Source: Muribaculaceae bacterium
GTDB lineage: Bacteria; Bacteroidota; Bacteroidia; Bacteroidales; Muribaculaceae
NCBI GenBank assembly: GCA_017548365.1
Contig: JAFZAC010000028.1
Location: 17,257-81,256 of the forward strand
Length of the DNA: 64,000 nucleotides
Direction of reading: 5' to 3'
Part shown: piece after piece, positions 35,823 through 44,694 of the stretch
How positions within the stretch are numbered: the first letter of the stretch is position 1
How the letters are laid out: each line of letters starts with the position of its first letter
The notes under the pieces: generated by a model
What the model was told of the DNA's origin: nothing
The model's database searches: none
The model's input: only the letters and a program-made list of their open reading frames with translations
Program-made: the position numbers and the translations under genes

Positions 35823-35852
35823 CATCACTATATTTCCTAAACTAATATTTTT

Positions 35853-37565
35853 ATGTCTATTTGGGTTGTATTCAAGCTTATTGGCTCGCTTGCCTTGCTC
35901 ATGTTCGGTATGAAGTCTATGAGCGAAAGTCTTCAGAAGATGGCTGGTCCTCAGTTGCGCCGCGTACTGGGTGCTATGACCACTAACCGTTTCACGGGAG
36001 TGCTAACTGGTATGTTTGTTACTGCTGCCGTTCAGAGTTCAACAGCGACGACATTGATGACGGTATCGTTTGTAAACGCAGGCCTATTGACTCTTATTCA
36101 AGCTATTTCGGTCATCATGGGTGCCCACATTGGTACTACCGTCTCGGCATGGATCATGAGCTTGGGATTCTCGTTCAATATTACCGACTTTGTATACCCC
36201 GCATTTGCACTCGGCATTGTGCTAATTTACATGAAGAAGCGCCGCGTGATTGGCGACTTCCTCTTTGGTGTGGCATTCTTGTTCTTGGGACTCGGCACAT
36301 TGAAAGAGACAGGATTCGCCTTTGTGCATGACCCTGCAATGAGTGATTCTATCACGGCATTCTTCGCTAATTTCAATAATCCTTCTTTTTGGAACTCGTT
36401 GCTATTCCTTTTTATGGGTACAGTGCTCACATTGTGTGTGCAGTCGAGTGCCGCAATCATGGCAATTACCATGATATTGTGTTCAACAGGAGTGCTCCAC
36501 ATTGACCAGGGTATCATGCTCGTATTAGGAGAGAACATTGGAACCACTATCACTGCCAATATTGTAGCGTTGGGAGCCAACGTTCAAGCCAGAAGAGCAG
36601 CATTTGCACACCTCACAACCAATGTGATAGGTGTCACTTGGGCTTTGATATTCTTGAAACCGTTTGTGAACACAGTTTGTGGATTTGTGGGATTTGACCA
36701 AGCAATACAACCTGGAGACCCTGGCTATGATGCCAATCTTCTTAAAATCTCTGTGGTGCTTGCCGCCTTTCACTCGGCATTCAATATCACCAATACCTTC
36801 CTTCTCATTTGGTTTGTGCCTCAAATCGAGAAATTTGTGTGTAAAGTCATCAAGCCTCAGCGTGAAGACGAGGAGGACGACTTCAAGCTGCATTTCATCA
36901 CTTCGGGTATAATGAAGACGCCAGAGCTCTCGGTGTTCGAGGCGCAGAAGGAGATACAATCCTTTGGCGAACGCATCAGGAGCATGTTTGGAATGGTACG
37001 AGAACTTCTCGATGAAGAAGATAAAGACAAGTTCGTGAAACTTTACTCGCGCATCGAGAAATATGAAGAAATAAGCGATCAAATGGAGATTGATATTGCC
37101 AATTATCTTCACGACGTGAGCGATGCCCACCTGAGCGACGACACCAAGGCCAAGATGCGCGCCATGCTTCGCGAGATTTCCGAGATTGAGAGTATTGGCG
37201 ACAGCTGCTACAAGATAGCACGCATTATCAACCGCTACGTGACTGGCAAAGAGCAATTCTCAGAAACGCAAATCAAGAAAATCAAGACAATGATGGGGCT
37301 TATCGACAGTAGCCTTGCCGAGATGAACAAAATCCTGGTTAGCTACAAGGAGCAGAACGACATTAACCGGACCTACAATCTTGAGAACGAAATTGACAAC
37401 TATCGCGATATGATAAAGTCGGAGAACTTCAACGACCTCAATGAACTGAAGTACAGCTACACCATTGGTACTATGTACTGCGACTTATTTGATGAATTTG
37501 AGACTGTGGGAGACTATGTGCTCAATGTGGTAGAAGCACGCATGGGAGTCAAGAAGAAAGACTGA
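35853..37565 (+). CDS. Na/Pi cotransporter family protein 1
   Basis: A 570-residue membrane protein of the PNaS family that imports phosphate with sodium. Two inverted repeats carry the signature motifs QSSTATTLMTVSFVNAGLL (about 67-85) and QSSAAIMAITMILCSTGVL (about 203-221). The transmembrane part runs to about 335. A cytoplasmic PhoU-like helical domain follows from about 360 to the end. The next gene is a close paralogue. No phosphate-regulator genes are adjacent, so substrate preference is inferred only from family. It has its own promoter and terminator. Confidence 0.93.
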   Translation: MSIWVVFKLIGSLALLMFGMKSMSESLQKMAGPQLRRVLGAMTTNRFTGVLTGMFVTAAVQSSTATTLMTVSFVNAGLLTLIQAISVIMGAHIGTTVSAWIMSLGFSFNITDFVYPAFALGIVLIYMKKRRVIGDFLFGVAFLFLGLGTLKETGFAFVHDPAMSDSITAFFANFNNPSFWNSLLFLFMGTVLTLCVQSSAAIMAITMILCSTGVLHIDQGIMLVLGENIGTTITANIVALGANVQARRAAFAHLTTNVIGVTWALIFLKPFVNTVCGFVGFDQAIQPGDPGYDANLLKISVVLAAFHSAFNITNTFLLIWFVPQIEKFVCKVIKPQREDEEDDFKLHFITSGIMKTPELSVFEAQKEIQSFGERIRSMFGMVRELLDEEDKDKFVKLYSRIEKYEEISDQMEIDIANYLHDVSDAHLSDDTKAKMRAMLREISEIESIGDSCYKIARIINRYVTGKEQFSETQIKKIKTMMGLIDSSLAEMNKILVSYKEQNDINRTYNLENEIDNYRDMIKSENFNDLNELKYSYTIGTMYCDLFDEFETVGDYVLNVVEARMGVKKKD

Positions 37566-37598
37566 AACAAAGGATATATCAGTATAAAGTTGAAAAGT

Positions 37599-37634
37599 GG
37601 GACATGCTGGGAATCTCCTTGCATCTCCCTTTTT
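37599..37634 (+). terminator. Intrinsic terminator after Na/Pi gene 1
   Basis: Stem GGGACATGC/GCATCTCCC with one C-C mismatch and a loop containing GG/CC, then TTTTT. Confidence 0.7.
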
Positions 37635-37696
37635 ATTGTTGTAATCTAATCCTTAAATTATTATGGGCATTTCTACATAAAATTAATTTTTTTCTT

Positions 37697-37704
37697 TATA
37701 TTTG
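37697..37704 (+). promoter_or_regulatory. -7 box of Na/Pi transporter gene 2
   Basis: TATATTTG, exact match, 43 bp before the ATG at 37747. It makes the upstream in-frame ATG at 37702 impossible. Confidence 0.65.
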
Positions 37705-37746
37705 CACCAAAATATAACCGAAGCAATTAACAATAAATCATTTCAT

Positions 37747-39456
37747 ATGTCTATCTTGGTTGTTTTTAAACTTATTGGCTCGCTGGCATTGCTCATGTTC
37801 GGTATGAAATCGATGAGCGAGAGTCTTCAAAAAATGGCTGGTCCGCAACTGCGCCGTGTGCTGGGCGCCATGACCACAAACCGTTTCACTGGAATGCTCA
37901 CCGGTATTGCCGTGACTGCAGCAGTTCAGAGTTCTACCGCCACCACTCTGATGACGGTATCGTTTGTTAATGCAGGATTGCTTACCTTGATTCAAGCCAT
38001 TTCGGTGATTATGGGTGCGAACATTGGAACCACAGTCACAGCATGGATCATGAGTCTTGGATTTTCATTCAATATCACCGATTTTGTCTACCCAGCTTTC
38101 TTCATTGGAATCATCCTGATTTACATGAAAAAGCGCCGAGTGATTGGTGACTTCCTATTTGGTGTAGCATTCCTGTTCCTGGGACTCGGCACATTGAAAG
38201 AAACAGGCACCTCTTTTGCCAACGATCCTGCAATGCGCGACACCATAATGGCGTTCTTCTCACAATTCGACGCCTCGATTTGGAGTTCACTGCTGTTCTT
38301 GGTAATTGGCAGCGTACTTACGCTGTGTGTGCAGTCCAGTGCTGCCATGATGGCCATCACCATGATATTGTGCTCTACAGGCGTGATGAGCATCGACCAG
38401 GGCATCATGCTTGTACTGGGTGAGAACATTGGTACTACTATCACTGCCAACATTGCAGCAATGGGAGCAAACGTCCAAGCACGGCGTGCCGCTCTTGCCC
38501 ACTTGACCTACAACCTCATTGGCGTGATTTGGGCTCTGTGTCTGCTCAAACCCTTTGTGGGGTTGGTGTGTGACTTTGTGGGCTTTGAACGCGCCATGGA
38601 CGCTTCCCATCCCAACTATGCCGAGAACCTCGCTAAAATCTCGGTTGTGCTTGCTGGATTCCACTCGGCGTTCAATATCACAAACACAGCCATCCTCATC
38701 TGGTTCATACCTCAAATCGAGAAACTCGTGTGCGCTATTATCAAACCACGCCGTGAGGATGACGAGGATGATTTCAAGTTGCATTTCATCACCTCGGGCA
38801 TTATGAAGACGCCAGAGCTTTCGGTGCTTGAAGCACAAAAAGAAATCAGGTCGTTTGGCGAGCGCATCCAGAGCATGTTCGGCTTGGTGCGTACCCTGCT
38901 TGATGAAGACGACAAGGACAAGTTTGTCAAACTTTATTCCCGCATTGAGAAATATGAGGAGATTAGCGACCAAATGGAAGTTGACATCGCCAATTACTTG
39001 CACGACGTGAGTGATGCCCATCTAAGCGACGACACCAAGGCCAAGATGCGCGCCATGCTTCGCGAGATTTCCGAAATTGAGAGTATTGGCGACAGCTGCT
39101 ATAAGATAGCTCGAATCATCAACCGTTACAACTCCAGCAAGGAGCAATTCTCGGGCTACCAGGTAAAAAACATCAAGACCATGATGGAACTCGTTGACAA
39201 GAGTCTTGCCGAAATGAATAAAATCCTCGTCAGCTACAAGGAGCAGAACGACATCAATCACGCTTACAACATCGAGAACGAGATTGACAACTACCGCGAC
39301 AAGATGAAGGCTGAGAACTTCAGTGAAGTAAACGACCAAAAGTACAGCTATGCCATCGGAACCATGTACAGCGACATTTTCGACGAGTGCGAGACCGTGG
39401 GTGACTATGTTCTAAACGTAGTCGAGGCACGCATGGGTGTTAAGAAGAAAGATTAG
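37747..39456 (+). CDS. Na/Pi cotransporter family protein 2
   Basis: The 569-residue twin of the previous gene, highly similar from end to end (same two QSS motifs and PhoU-like tail, ending VVEARMGVKKKD). Parts of the DNA are identical over long stretches (see findings). The start is the ATG at 37747 (MSILVVFKLIGSLALLMFGM), matching paralogue 1; a longer in-frame ATG at 37702 lies inside the promoter box. It has its own promoter, so the pair can be regulated separately. Tandem copies may differ in affinity or regulation. Confidence 0.92.
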   Translation: MSILVVFKLIGSLALLMFGMKSMSESLQKMAGPQLRRVLGAMTTNRFTGMLTGIAVTAAVQSSTATTLMTVSFVNAGLLTLIQAISVIMGANIGTTVTAWIMSLGFSFNITDFVYPAFFIGIILIYMKKRRVIGDFLFGVAFLFLGLGTLKETGTSFANDPAMRDTIMAFFSQFDASIWSSLLFLVIGSVLTLCVQSSAAMMAITMILCSTGVMSIDQGIMLVLGENIGTTITANIAAMGANVQARRAALAHLTYNLIGVIWALCLLKPFVGLVCDFVGFERAMDASHPNYAENLAKISVVLAGFHSAFNITNTAILIWFIPQIEKLVCAIIKPRREDDEDDFKLHFITSGIMKTPELSVLEAQKEIRSFGERIQSMFGLVRTLLDEDDKDKFVKLYSRIEKYEEISDQMEVDIANYLHDVSDAHLSDDTKAKMRAMLREISEIESIGDSCYKIARIINRYNSSKEQFSGYQVKNIKTMMELVDKSLAEMNKILVSYKEQNDINHAYNIENEIDNYRDKMKAENFSEVNDQKYSYAIGTMYSDIFDECETVGDYVLNVVEARMGVKKKD

Positions 39457-39552
39457 CCTTCTATAAGGTGAAATAAGCTGCAAAGCATTATGATTAACAA
39501 ATATTCATTTAATTCATTATTATATATTAACTCATTAATTTCAAGACACAAA

Positions 39553-40095
39553 ATGAAAGAATTAAAAGGCACAAAAACTGAGAAAAACCTACTTGAGGCA
39601 TTTGCCGGTGAGTCGATGGCTCGTAATAAATATGATTACTTCGCCAGCAAGGCCAAGAAGGACGGCTATGTTCAGATTGCTGCTATTTTTGAGGAGACAG
39701 CAAAGAACGAAAAAGAGCATGCCAAGCTATGGTTCAAGTATCTCGAAGGCGGAGCAATCAAGGCAACAACCGACAATCTTGCTGCCGCTGCCGCTGGCGA
39801 GAACTTTGAGTGGACCGACATGTATGACCGCATGGCTCGCGAGGCCGAGGAGGAAGGGTTCATCGAGATTGCCGAAAAAATGCGTGGCGTAGCAGCTATC
39901 GAAAAAGAGCACGAGGAGCGCTATCGCAAGCTGTTGAAGAATATTGAGGACGAAGTTGTATTCTCTCGCGACGGTGACGTGATTTGGCACTGCCTCAACT
40001 GCGGCCACATCGTGGTTGGCAAAAAGGCTCCCGAGATGTGCCCAGTGTGCAACCATCCACAGTCTTTCTTCCAAATCAAGGCCGAGAACTACTAA
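39553..40095 (+). CDS. Rubrerythrin
   Basis: A 180-residue diiron-peroxidase of anaerobes that reduces hydrogen peroxide. A ferritin-like four-helix domain (about 1-140) carries the diiron ligands in [18 protein letters not shown] and [15 protein letters not shown], and again in [10 protein letters not shown] and [11 protein letters not shown]-terminal rubredoxin domain has the two CxxC pairs [10 protein letters not shown] and [10 protein letters not shown]. The start ATG at 39553 ([12 protein letters not shown]) is the family start; the longer frame from 39490 adds a non-homologous leader. It belongs to oxygen and peroxide defence. A terminator follows directly. Confidence 0.95.
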   Translation: MKELKGTKTEKNLLEAFAGESMARNKYDYFASKAKKDGYVQIAAIFEETAKNEKEHAKLWFKYLEGGAIKATTDNLAAAAAGENFEWTDMYDRMAREAEEEGFIEIAEKMRGVAAIEKEHEERYRKLLKNIEDEVVFSRDGDVIWHCLNCGHIVVGKKAPEMCPVCNHPQSFFQIKAENY

Positions 40096-40126
40096 TAAAA
40101 CTGTTATCTATTCCCTAAAAAAGTAA

Positions 40127-40160
40127 CCTCTGCACAATTTTGTGTGGAGGCTTCTTTTTT
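40127..40160 (+). terminator. Intrinsic terminator of the rubrerythrin gene
   Basis: A 10-bp stem CCTCTGCACA/TGTGTGGAGG (two G-U pairs), 4-nt loop, then CTTCTTTTTT. Confidence 0.85.
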
Positions 40161-40216
40161 AGCCCTATAAACAAAAAAATGTGAGCCACATAACTCACAT
40201 TTTAAGTTTTTTTCTT

Positions 40217-40224
40217 TATCTTTG
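40217..40224 (+). promoter_or_regulatory. -7 box of the exported TPR gene at 40258
   Basis: TATCTTTG, exact match, 34 bp before the ATG at 40258. Confidence 0.65.
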
Positions 40225-40257
40225 CGCTCAATAAATAACCATAAAAATTCATTAGTC

Positions 40258-41124
40258 ATGAAAAGAATAACTATTTTTATTATGCTTGTCGCTATTTTAG
40301 CATCGTCGGCAAGTGCTTTGTCGGTAAGGAAAAAGACAGTCAGAGGTGTCAATGCTCAGCAAGCTACTGCTGGTCCTGCGACCGACTTTGACCAGGCAAT
40401 CTACGCGTTTTGCAATGATGACCTAGCCACTGCAACCGAGGCCATTAACCGTCATATCAAAAACAACCCTAAAGATGCATTCGGATGGACATGCTTGGCA
40501 GCCATCTATGGCGAGCTTGATGACGAGCATCAGGCATTGCAAGCCTTGTCGAAGGCTAAATCATGCCACATCGATGAGAGTGATCCCACTATGCTAAACT
40601 GGATGTATTTCACACATTCATCGGTTCATCTTCAGGCTCAAGACACCATCAGCGCCATTGAGGACCTCAACATGGCGTTGAAATATGACAAGACCGATGT
40701 CGACAGCTACATGCGTCGTGGCAACATCTTCAAGAAGATGAGACGATGGGACGAGGCAATGGTAGATTACGGAATGGCCGTTCAGCTCAATCGTAATGAG
40801 GTAGAAGGCTATCTGGGACTTGGAACTGTAGCAGGCTCGCTCGGTAAGCGCAAAGACGCCATAAAGGCCTACACCATGGCAATAGATCTTGAGCCCGACG
40901 TTGCCGAGTGCTATGCACTTCGTGCCGTTGAATATTATAACGACTGGGACTACAACAAAGCAGTAAAAGACGTCATAAGCGCTCTTGAAAGAGACAAAGA
41001 CTGCACACGTGCCCTGTGGATTCTTGAATACCTCAAAAGAGACGCTCCCGAAGAGGTTGAGAAAGAGTTCAAGAATAAAGCCAAGAAGACCAAAGACTCT
41101 TCATGGCTCGAAATCATTGAATGA
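40258..41124 (+). CDS. Exported TPR protein
   Basis: About 288 residues from the ATG at 40258 (MKRITIFIMLVAILASSASA signal). After the signal is a short basic stretch, then TPR motifs: DAFGWTCLAAIYGELDDEHQ, DVDSYMRRGNIFKKMRRWDE and VAECYALRAVEYYNDWDYNK. The upstream in-frame ATG at 40222 lies inside the promoter region and is rejected. It is followed by the MATE gene 41 bp later on the same strand. Function unknown. Confidence 0.78.
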   Translation: MKRITIFIMLVAILASSASALSVRKKTVRGVNAQQATAGPATDFDQAIYAFCNDDLATATEAINRHIKNNPKDAFGWTCLAAIYGELDDEHQALQALSKAKSCHIDESDPTMLNWMYFTHSSVHLQAQDTISAIEDLNMALKYDKTDVDSYMRRGNIFKKMRRWDEAMVDYGMAVQLNRNEVEGYLGLGTVAGSLGKRKDAIKAYTMAIDLEPDVAECYALRAVEYYNDWDYNKAVKDVISALERDKDCTRALWILEYLKRDAPEEVEKEFKNKAKKTKDSSWLEIIE

Positions 41125-41164
41125 TATAGTCAGATTAATATCATAGAGCCCCTATATTTTCAAC

Positions 41165-42532
41165 GTGCAACCACAAAACAGGCTCAACGAACTTGACAAA
41201 GCACCCATAGGCAAGCTGTTGTTTAAATACAGCTTGCCTTCGGTTGTTGGCATGGTTGTGATGTCGCTCTACAACATCATCGACCGCATGTTCATTGGAC
41301 AAGGCGTCGGTCCTGATGCTATTGCCGGTCTAGCCATCACATTCCCTGTGATGAACATCTCGGCAGCATTTGGAGTGCTCATTGGCGGTGGAGCTGGAGC
41401 ACGCACGTCGATAGTGCTTGGGCAAGGCAAGAAACGCACTGCTGAGCTCATCCTTGGTAACAGCCTTGTGATGACATTAGTGTTTGGCACGTTCTACATT
41501 GGCTTGTTTGCCATTTTCATGGACGAAGTCCTCATCCTCTTCGGCGCGAGCAAGACCTCTCTACCTTATGCTCGCGACTTCATGATGTACATTCTTCCAG
41601 GACTGATGTTCAACAACTTGACGTTCTCGTTTTGCAACATCATGCGCGCCACCGGATATCCTAAGAAAGCCATGTGGGCCAATTTCATAGGAGCCGGCAT
41701 GAACGTGATTCTGGCCCCCATTTTCATTTTCGGGCTCAAATGGGGCATAAAGGGAGCAGCCATAGCTACCGACCTGTCGATGCTTGTCTCCATGATTTAT
41801 GTTCAATTGCATTTCTTCAGTCCTAAAAGCGAGATTCACTACAGCCGTGGCATTTACCGCCTGAGCGCCGAAATTCTGTTGCCTATCATTGCTGTTGGTG
41901 CAGCACCATGTATTGTAAATACTGCTGGATGTGTGATAAACGCCATTCTTAACAACACAGTGTATAAACATGGTGGAGACTCGAGCGTGGCAGCAATGGG
42001 TGTGTTAATGACATTCTCACAGCTTGCCATCATGTTTGTGATAGGTGTGTGCATGGGTATGCAGCCCATTGTGGGCTTCAACTATGGAGCAAAACGTTTT
42101 GACCGTCTCAAACGAGCCTATTGGCTCACTGTTGCCGTCAGCACCTTTGTGTGCTTCCTTGCCACTATCGCCAGTGTGTTCTTCCCAAGATATGTGGCGA
42201 TGATCTTCACCACCGACAGCACTCTTATCGCTGCATGCGAGCATGCGATGCCCATCGCCAACATAGTATTCTGGATTGCCGGTTTCCAGATTGTCACCAC
42301 CAATTTCTTCCAATCGCTAGGCGAAGCAGGAAAGTCAATCTTCATGAGCCTTTCACGCCAAGTAATCTTCCTACTGCCGTTCCTGCTCATACTGCCACCC
42401 ATTTTCAAACTTGACGGGGTGTGGTACTCTTTCCCTGTGAGTGATTTACTAGCCTCTCTCATTGGACTGGTTCTTCTTATAATTGAAATGCGCAAAATCA
42501 ACCGCCTTGTCGCTACAAGTCAGGTTAGTTAA
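41165..42532 (+). CDS. MATE family efflux transporter
   Basis: A 455-residue multidrug/toxin exporter driven by sodium or proton gradient. N-terminal helix and motif: APIGKLLFKYSLPSVVGMVV, YNIIDRMFIGQGVG, AGLAITFPVMNISAAFGVLI, GGAGARTSIVLGQGKK. There are 12 likely transmembrane segments in two repeats; the second begins near QLAIMFVIGVCMGMQPIVGF. The start is a GTG at 41165, supported by the usual family N terminus (xQxxRxxELxxAPIGKLL). It follows the TPR gene by 41 bp. Substrate unknown. Confidence 0.92.
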   Translation: MQPQNRLNELDKAPIGKLLFKYSLPSVVGMVVMSLYNIIDRMFIGQGVGPDAIAGLAITFPVMNISAAFGVLIGGGAGARTSIVLGQGKKRTAELILGNSLVMTLVFGTFYIGLFAIFMDEVLILFGASKTSLPYARDFMMYILPGLMFNNLTFSFCNIMRATGYPKKAMWANFIGAGMNVILAPIFIFGLKWGIKGAAIATDLSMLVSMIYVQLHFFSPKSEIHYSRGIYRLSAEILLPIIAVGAAPCIVNTAGCVINAILNNTVYKHGGDSSVAAMGVLMTFSQLAIMFVIGVCMGMQPIVGFNYGAKRFDRLKRAYWLTVAVSTFVCFLATIASVFFPRYVAMIFTTDSTLIAACEHAMPIANIVFWIAGFQIVTTNFFQSLGEAGKSIFMSLSRQVIFLLPFLLILPPIFKLDGVWYSFPVSDLLASLIGLVLLIIEMRKINRLVATSQVS

Positions 42533-42621
42533 AGCTAGTTGTGAAGAGTTGTTTTGCGTTATTTTTTGACTAAAAAATCAAAAAATCGCCCAAAATCGTT
42601 GATTATTAGCGATAATGTTCT

Positions 42622-42629
42622 TATCTTTG
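42622..42629 (+). promoter_or_regulatory. -7 box of the DUF177-rpmF-fabH block
   Basis: TATCTTTG; a GTTG lies 20 bp upstream (42598-42601), close to the TTTG -33 element. It is the most complete promoter of the block. Confidence 0.65.
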
Positions 42630-42651
42630 CGCCGATTTTAACGAGAAATAG

Positions 42652-43233
42652 TTGGTAAAAGTGGCTGAAATGAAGTTATCCATTTCATCATTACCGTTTG
42701 GAAAACAAGAATTTAACTATCATCTAGACGGTGATTTTTTCAACGAAATCGAGGCCTCCGAAGTACGCTCCGGAAGTGTTGATGTCGCCCTAAGCGTCAA
42801 TCACCGTCAGGAGGGTATCTACGAGCTCGACTTCGTGTGCAATGGTGTTATAACTATTCCATGCGACCGTTGCCTTGACGATATGGACCACGTTGTTGAC
42901 ACAAACTACCAGCTCACCGTTAAAATGGGCGATGCACTTGACGACAGCATAGACAACGTTCTAGTGATACCGTCGTCGTGGAGGACATTAGACCTGGGAC
43001 CTATAGTTCGCGACACCGTTTTGCTCACTATTCCGATGATGCACACTCATTCCCCAGGAGAGTGCAACGAGGACATGCTTGGCCGGCTTGAGGAGCACGC
43101 TGCCCGCGGCTATAGTAACGACGAGGACTTTGAGACTCCACCATCACAAAACGAAACCGCTGAAGGCGGAGCCATCGACCCCCGATGGTCGGCCTTACAG
43201 CAATTGATAGAAAACAAGAACAATAAAAAATAG
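42652..43233 (+). CDS. DUF177 (YceD-like) protein
   Basis: About 193 residues of the family usually found directly before rpmF and linked to 23S rRNA/ribosome assembly in other bacteria and plants. The core motif is IPCDRCLDDM at about 77-86, with the conserved C-x2-C. The C terminus carries IDPRWSALQQLIENK, also conserved. The start is uncertain: the TTG at 42652 is in the right place for a family N terminus, and the GTG at 42661 and ATG at 42670 (MKLSISS) are alternatives. It is followed after 8 bp by rpmF. Confidence 0.85.
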   Translation: MVKVAEMKLSISSLPFGKQEFNYHLDGDFFNEIEASEVRSGSVDVALSVNHRQEGIYELDFVCNGVITIPCDRCLDDMDHVVDTNYQLTVKMGDALDDSIDNVLVIPSSWRTLDLGPIVRDTVLLTIPMMHTHSPGECNEDMLGRLEEHAARGYSNDEDFETPPSQNETAEGGAIDPRWSALQQLIENKNNKK

Positions 43234-43241
43234 TTTAAAAA

Positions 43242-43427
43242 ATGGCACATCCTAAACGTAGACAATCTAAGACTCGCACAGCCAAGAGAAGAACTCATGA
43301 CAAGGCTGTTGCCCCAACCATCGCACGCTGCAGCAACTGCGGCGCATGGCATGTTTATCACACTGTATGCCCCGAGTGTGGATACTATCGTGGCAAGAAG
43401 GTGTTTGACGATGAGGCTGCTGTTTAA
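43242..43427 (+). CDS. rpmF: 50S ribosomal protein L32
   Basis: A 61-residue zinc-ribbon form of L32. N terminus MAHPKRRQSKTRTAKRRTHD matches the family, and the four zinc-ligand cysteines are present in CSNCGAWH and CPECGYY. The 8-bp gap from the DUF177 gene shows operon structure. Downstream is a structured 165-bp gap before fabH. Confidence 0.97.
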   Translation: MAHPKRRQSKTRTAKRRTHDKAVAPTIARCSNCGAWHVYHTVCPECGYYRGKKVFDDEAAV

Positions 43428-43464
43428 CACCATTTTTAGTCTCATTATCGATTAAATGACAATT

Positions 43465-43541
43465 CAATCCTAAATATTAACCTCCTGCCTTTTACATTTA
43501 TTATGAAACGGCAGTCCTATTGAGGCACATATTTAGGATTG
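43465..43541 (+). other. Large nested hairpin between rpmF and fabH
   Basis: A perfect 13-bp outer stem CAATCCTAAATAT (43465-43477)/ATATTTAGGATTG (43529-43541) encloses two further helices, CCTC/GAGG (43481-43484/43522-43525) and CTGCC/GGCAG (43485-43489/43510-43514), with a 20-nt loop. A T run (about 43553-43559) follows. It could be an attenuator or an RNA processing/regulatory element within the operon. Confidence 0.55.
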
Positions 43542-43592
43542 ATTATTCATGCCTTTTTTTATTTAAACAAGTTCTAGAAATTTTCACGCTTT

Positions 43593-44588
43593 ATGCTTAA
43601 CGCAAAGATAACAGGCATAGCATCGTACGTTCCCGATGACGTGCTCGACAACGAGGAGCTATCTCGAATGGTCGACACCAGCGACGAGTGGATCACCACC
43701 CGCGTGGGAATCAAGGAAAGGCGTGTCCTCAAGAATGGGAAAGGTTCCTCTTTCCTAGGCACACAAGCAGTAACAAAGCTGCTTAATGAGACGGGCACCA
43801 ACCCCAACGATGTAGACCTTCTCATTTGTGTGACTTCTAACCCCGATTATCGTTTTCCATCTACCGCCTCGGTTATCATGCACAATTGTGGCATGGATGG
43901 TGCTAGCAAGAAATGCTATGGATTTGACATTCAAGCAGCTTGCGCAGGATTTGTAGTGGGCACTTATACAGCCAATGCCTACATCAAATCGGGACTTTAC
44001 AAGAAGATTATTGTAGTGACCGCCGAAAAGATGACGAGCATGACCGACTATCAAGATCGCGCCACATGCCCTCTCTTTGGCGATGCAGGAGCAGCTGTAC
44101 TCATTGAGCCTACCGAGAACACCGAGGAAGGCATCATTGACGGCATCTACCACATCGATGGCAGCGGTCTCGAGCACTTGGTTTACAAGGCTGGAGGCTC
44201 GGCAAAACCCGCATCAATTGAAACTGTTAAGGCTCGCGAGCACTTTGTGTATCAAGAGGGTCGCGCTGTGTATCGTCACGCTGTTGTCGATATGCTCACC
44301 TCCACCCGTGACGTGATGAAGCGCAACAATCTCACCAACGAGAACATCGACTGGTTTGTGCCTCATCAGGCTAACCTGCGTATCATCGAGGCTGTGGGCA
44401 GCCGTCTGGGTATCGACGAGGAGAAAATTCTTGTTAACATTCAGAGCCGTGGTAATACCAGTGCTGCTTCTATCCCATTGTGTCTCGATGAGAACAAGCA
44501 CCGCTTCAAGAAAGGTGACAAGATTGTCCTCACAGCCTTTGGAGCAGGTTTCACTTGGGGAGCCGAGTACATCGTCTGGGCTATCTAA
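43593..44588 (+). CDS. fabH: 3-oxoacyl-ACP synthase III (KAS III)
   Basis: Starts fatty acid synthesis by condensing acetyl-CoA with malonyl-ACP. The catalytic triad is C117 (FDIQAACAGFVVG), H258 (VPHQANLRII) and N288 (GNTSAAS). The 331-residue length is normal. The position after rpmF is the common bacterial context linking membrane lipid and ribosome genes. Upstream lies the hairpin at 43465-43541, and a terminator is at 44605. Confidence 0.97.
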   Translation: MLNAKITGIASYVPDDVLDNEELSRMVDTSDEWITTRVGIKERRVLKNGKGSSFLGTQAVTKLLNETGTNPNDVDLLICVTSNPDYRFPSTASVIMHNCGMDGASKKCYGFDIQAACAGFVVGTYTANAYIKSGLYKKIIVVTAEKMTSMTDYQDRATCPLFGDAGAAVLIEPTENTEEGIIDGIYHIDGSGLEHLVYKAGGSAKPASIETVKAREHFVYQEGRAVYRHAVVDMLTSTRDVMKRNNLTNENIDWFVPHQANLRIIEAVGSRLGIDEEKILVNIQSRGNTSAASIPLCLDENKHRFKKGDKIVLTAFGAGFTWGAEYIVWAI

Positions 44589-44604
44589 AGCTTTGCCTAA
44601 TCAT

Positions 44605-44658
44605 AAATGCGTTTGACCACTAAAGGCATCAACCATGCCTTGTGGCAACGCATTTTTT
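44605..44658 (+). terminator. Intrinsic terminator of fabH
   Basis: A three-part stem AAATGCGTT/AACGCATTT, CCAC/GTGG and GGCAT/ATGCC, ending in TTTTTT. Confidence 0.85.
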
Positions 44659-44694
44659 AAATGCATCAACTCAATATTTATAACTTAACACTTA

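Larger units (their letters stand above)
35538..35852 (+). other. 315-bp gene-free region with two hairpins, terminator, operator-like palindromes and a promoter
   Basis: No credible gene. In order: a hairpin right after the stop (35540-35566; GAATAACTGAGC/GCTCAAGTTATTC with one bulged A), a second hairpin (35576-35603; AACAA...GAGC gaa GCTC...TTGTT), the terminator at 35637-35672, the short inverted repeats TCGG(8)CCGA (35723-35738) and TGGGTTTAACCCA (35741-35753), and the promoter box at 35815-35822. The paired palindromes are candidate operators for the Na/Pi transporter gene. Confidence 0.6.

Noticed and set aside
36525..37256. A 243-codon minus-strand open frame inside Na/Pi gene 1 (and its twin at 38287-39021)
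   Set aside because: Mirror of codon bias in the real transporter genes. Present in both copies because the sense DNA is similar.
43242..43592. Riboswitch in the rpmF-fabH gap
   Set aside because: The hairpin does not match any riboswitch class I can recognise; kept as an unknown structured element.
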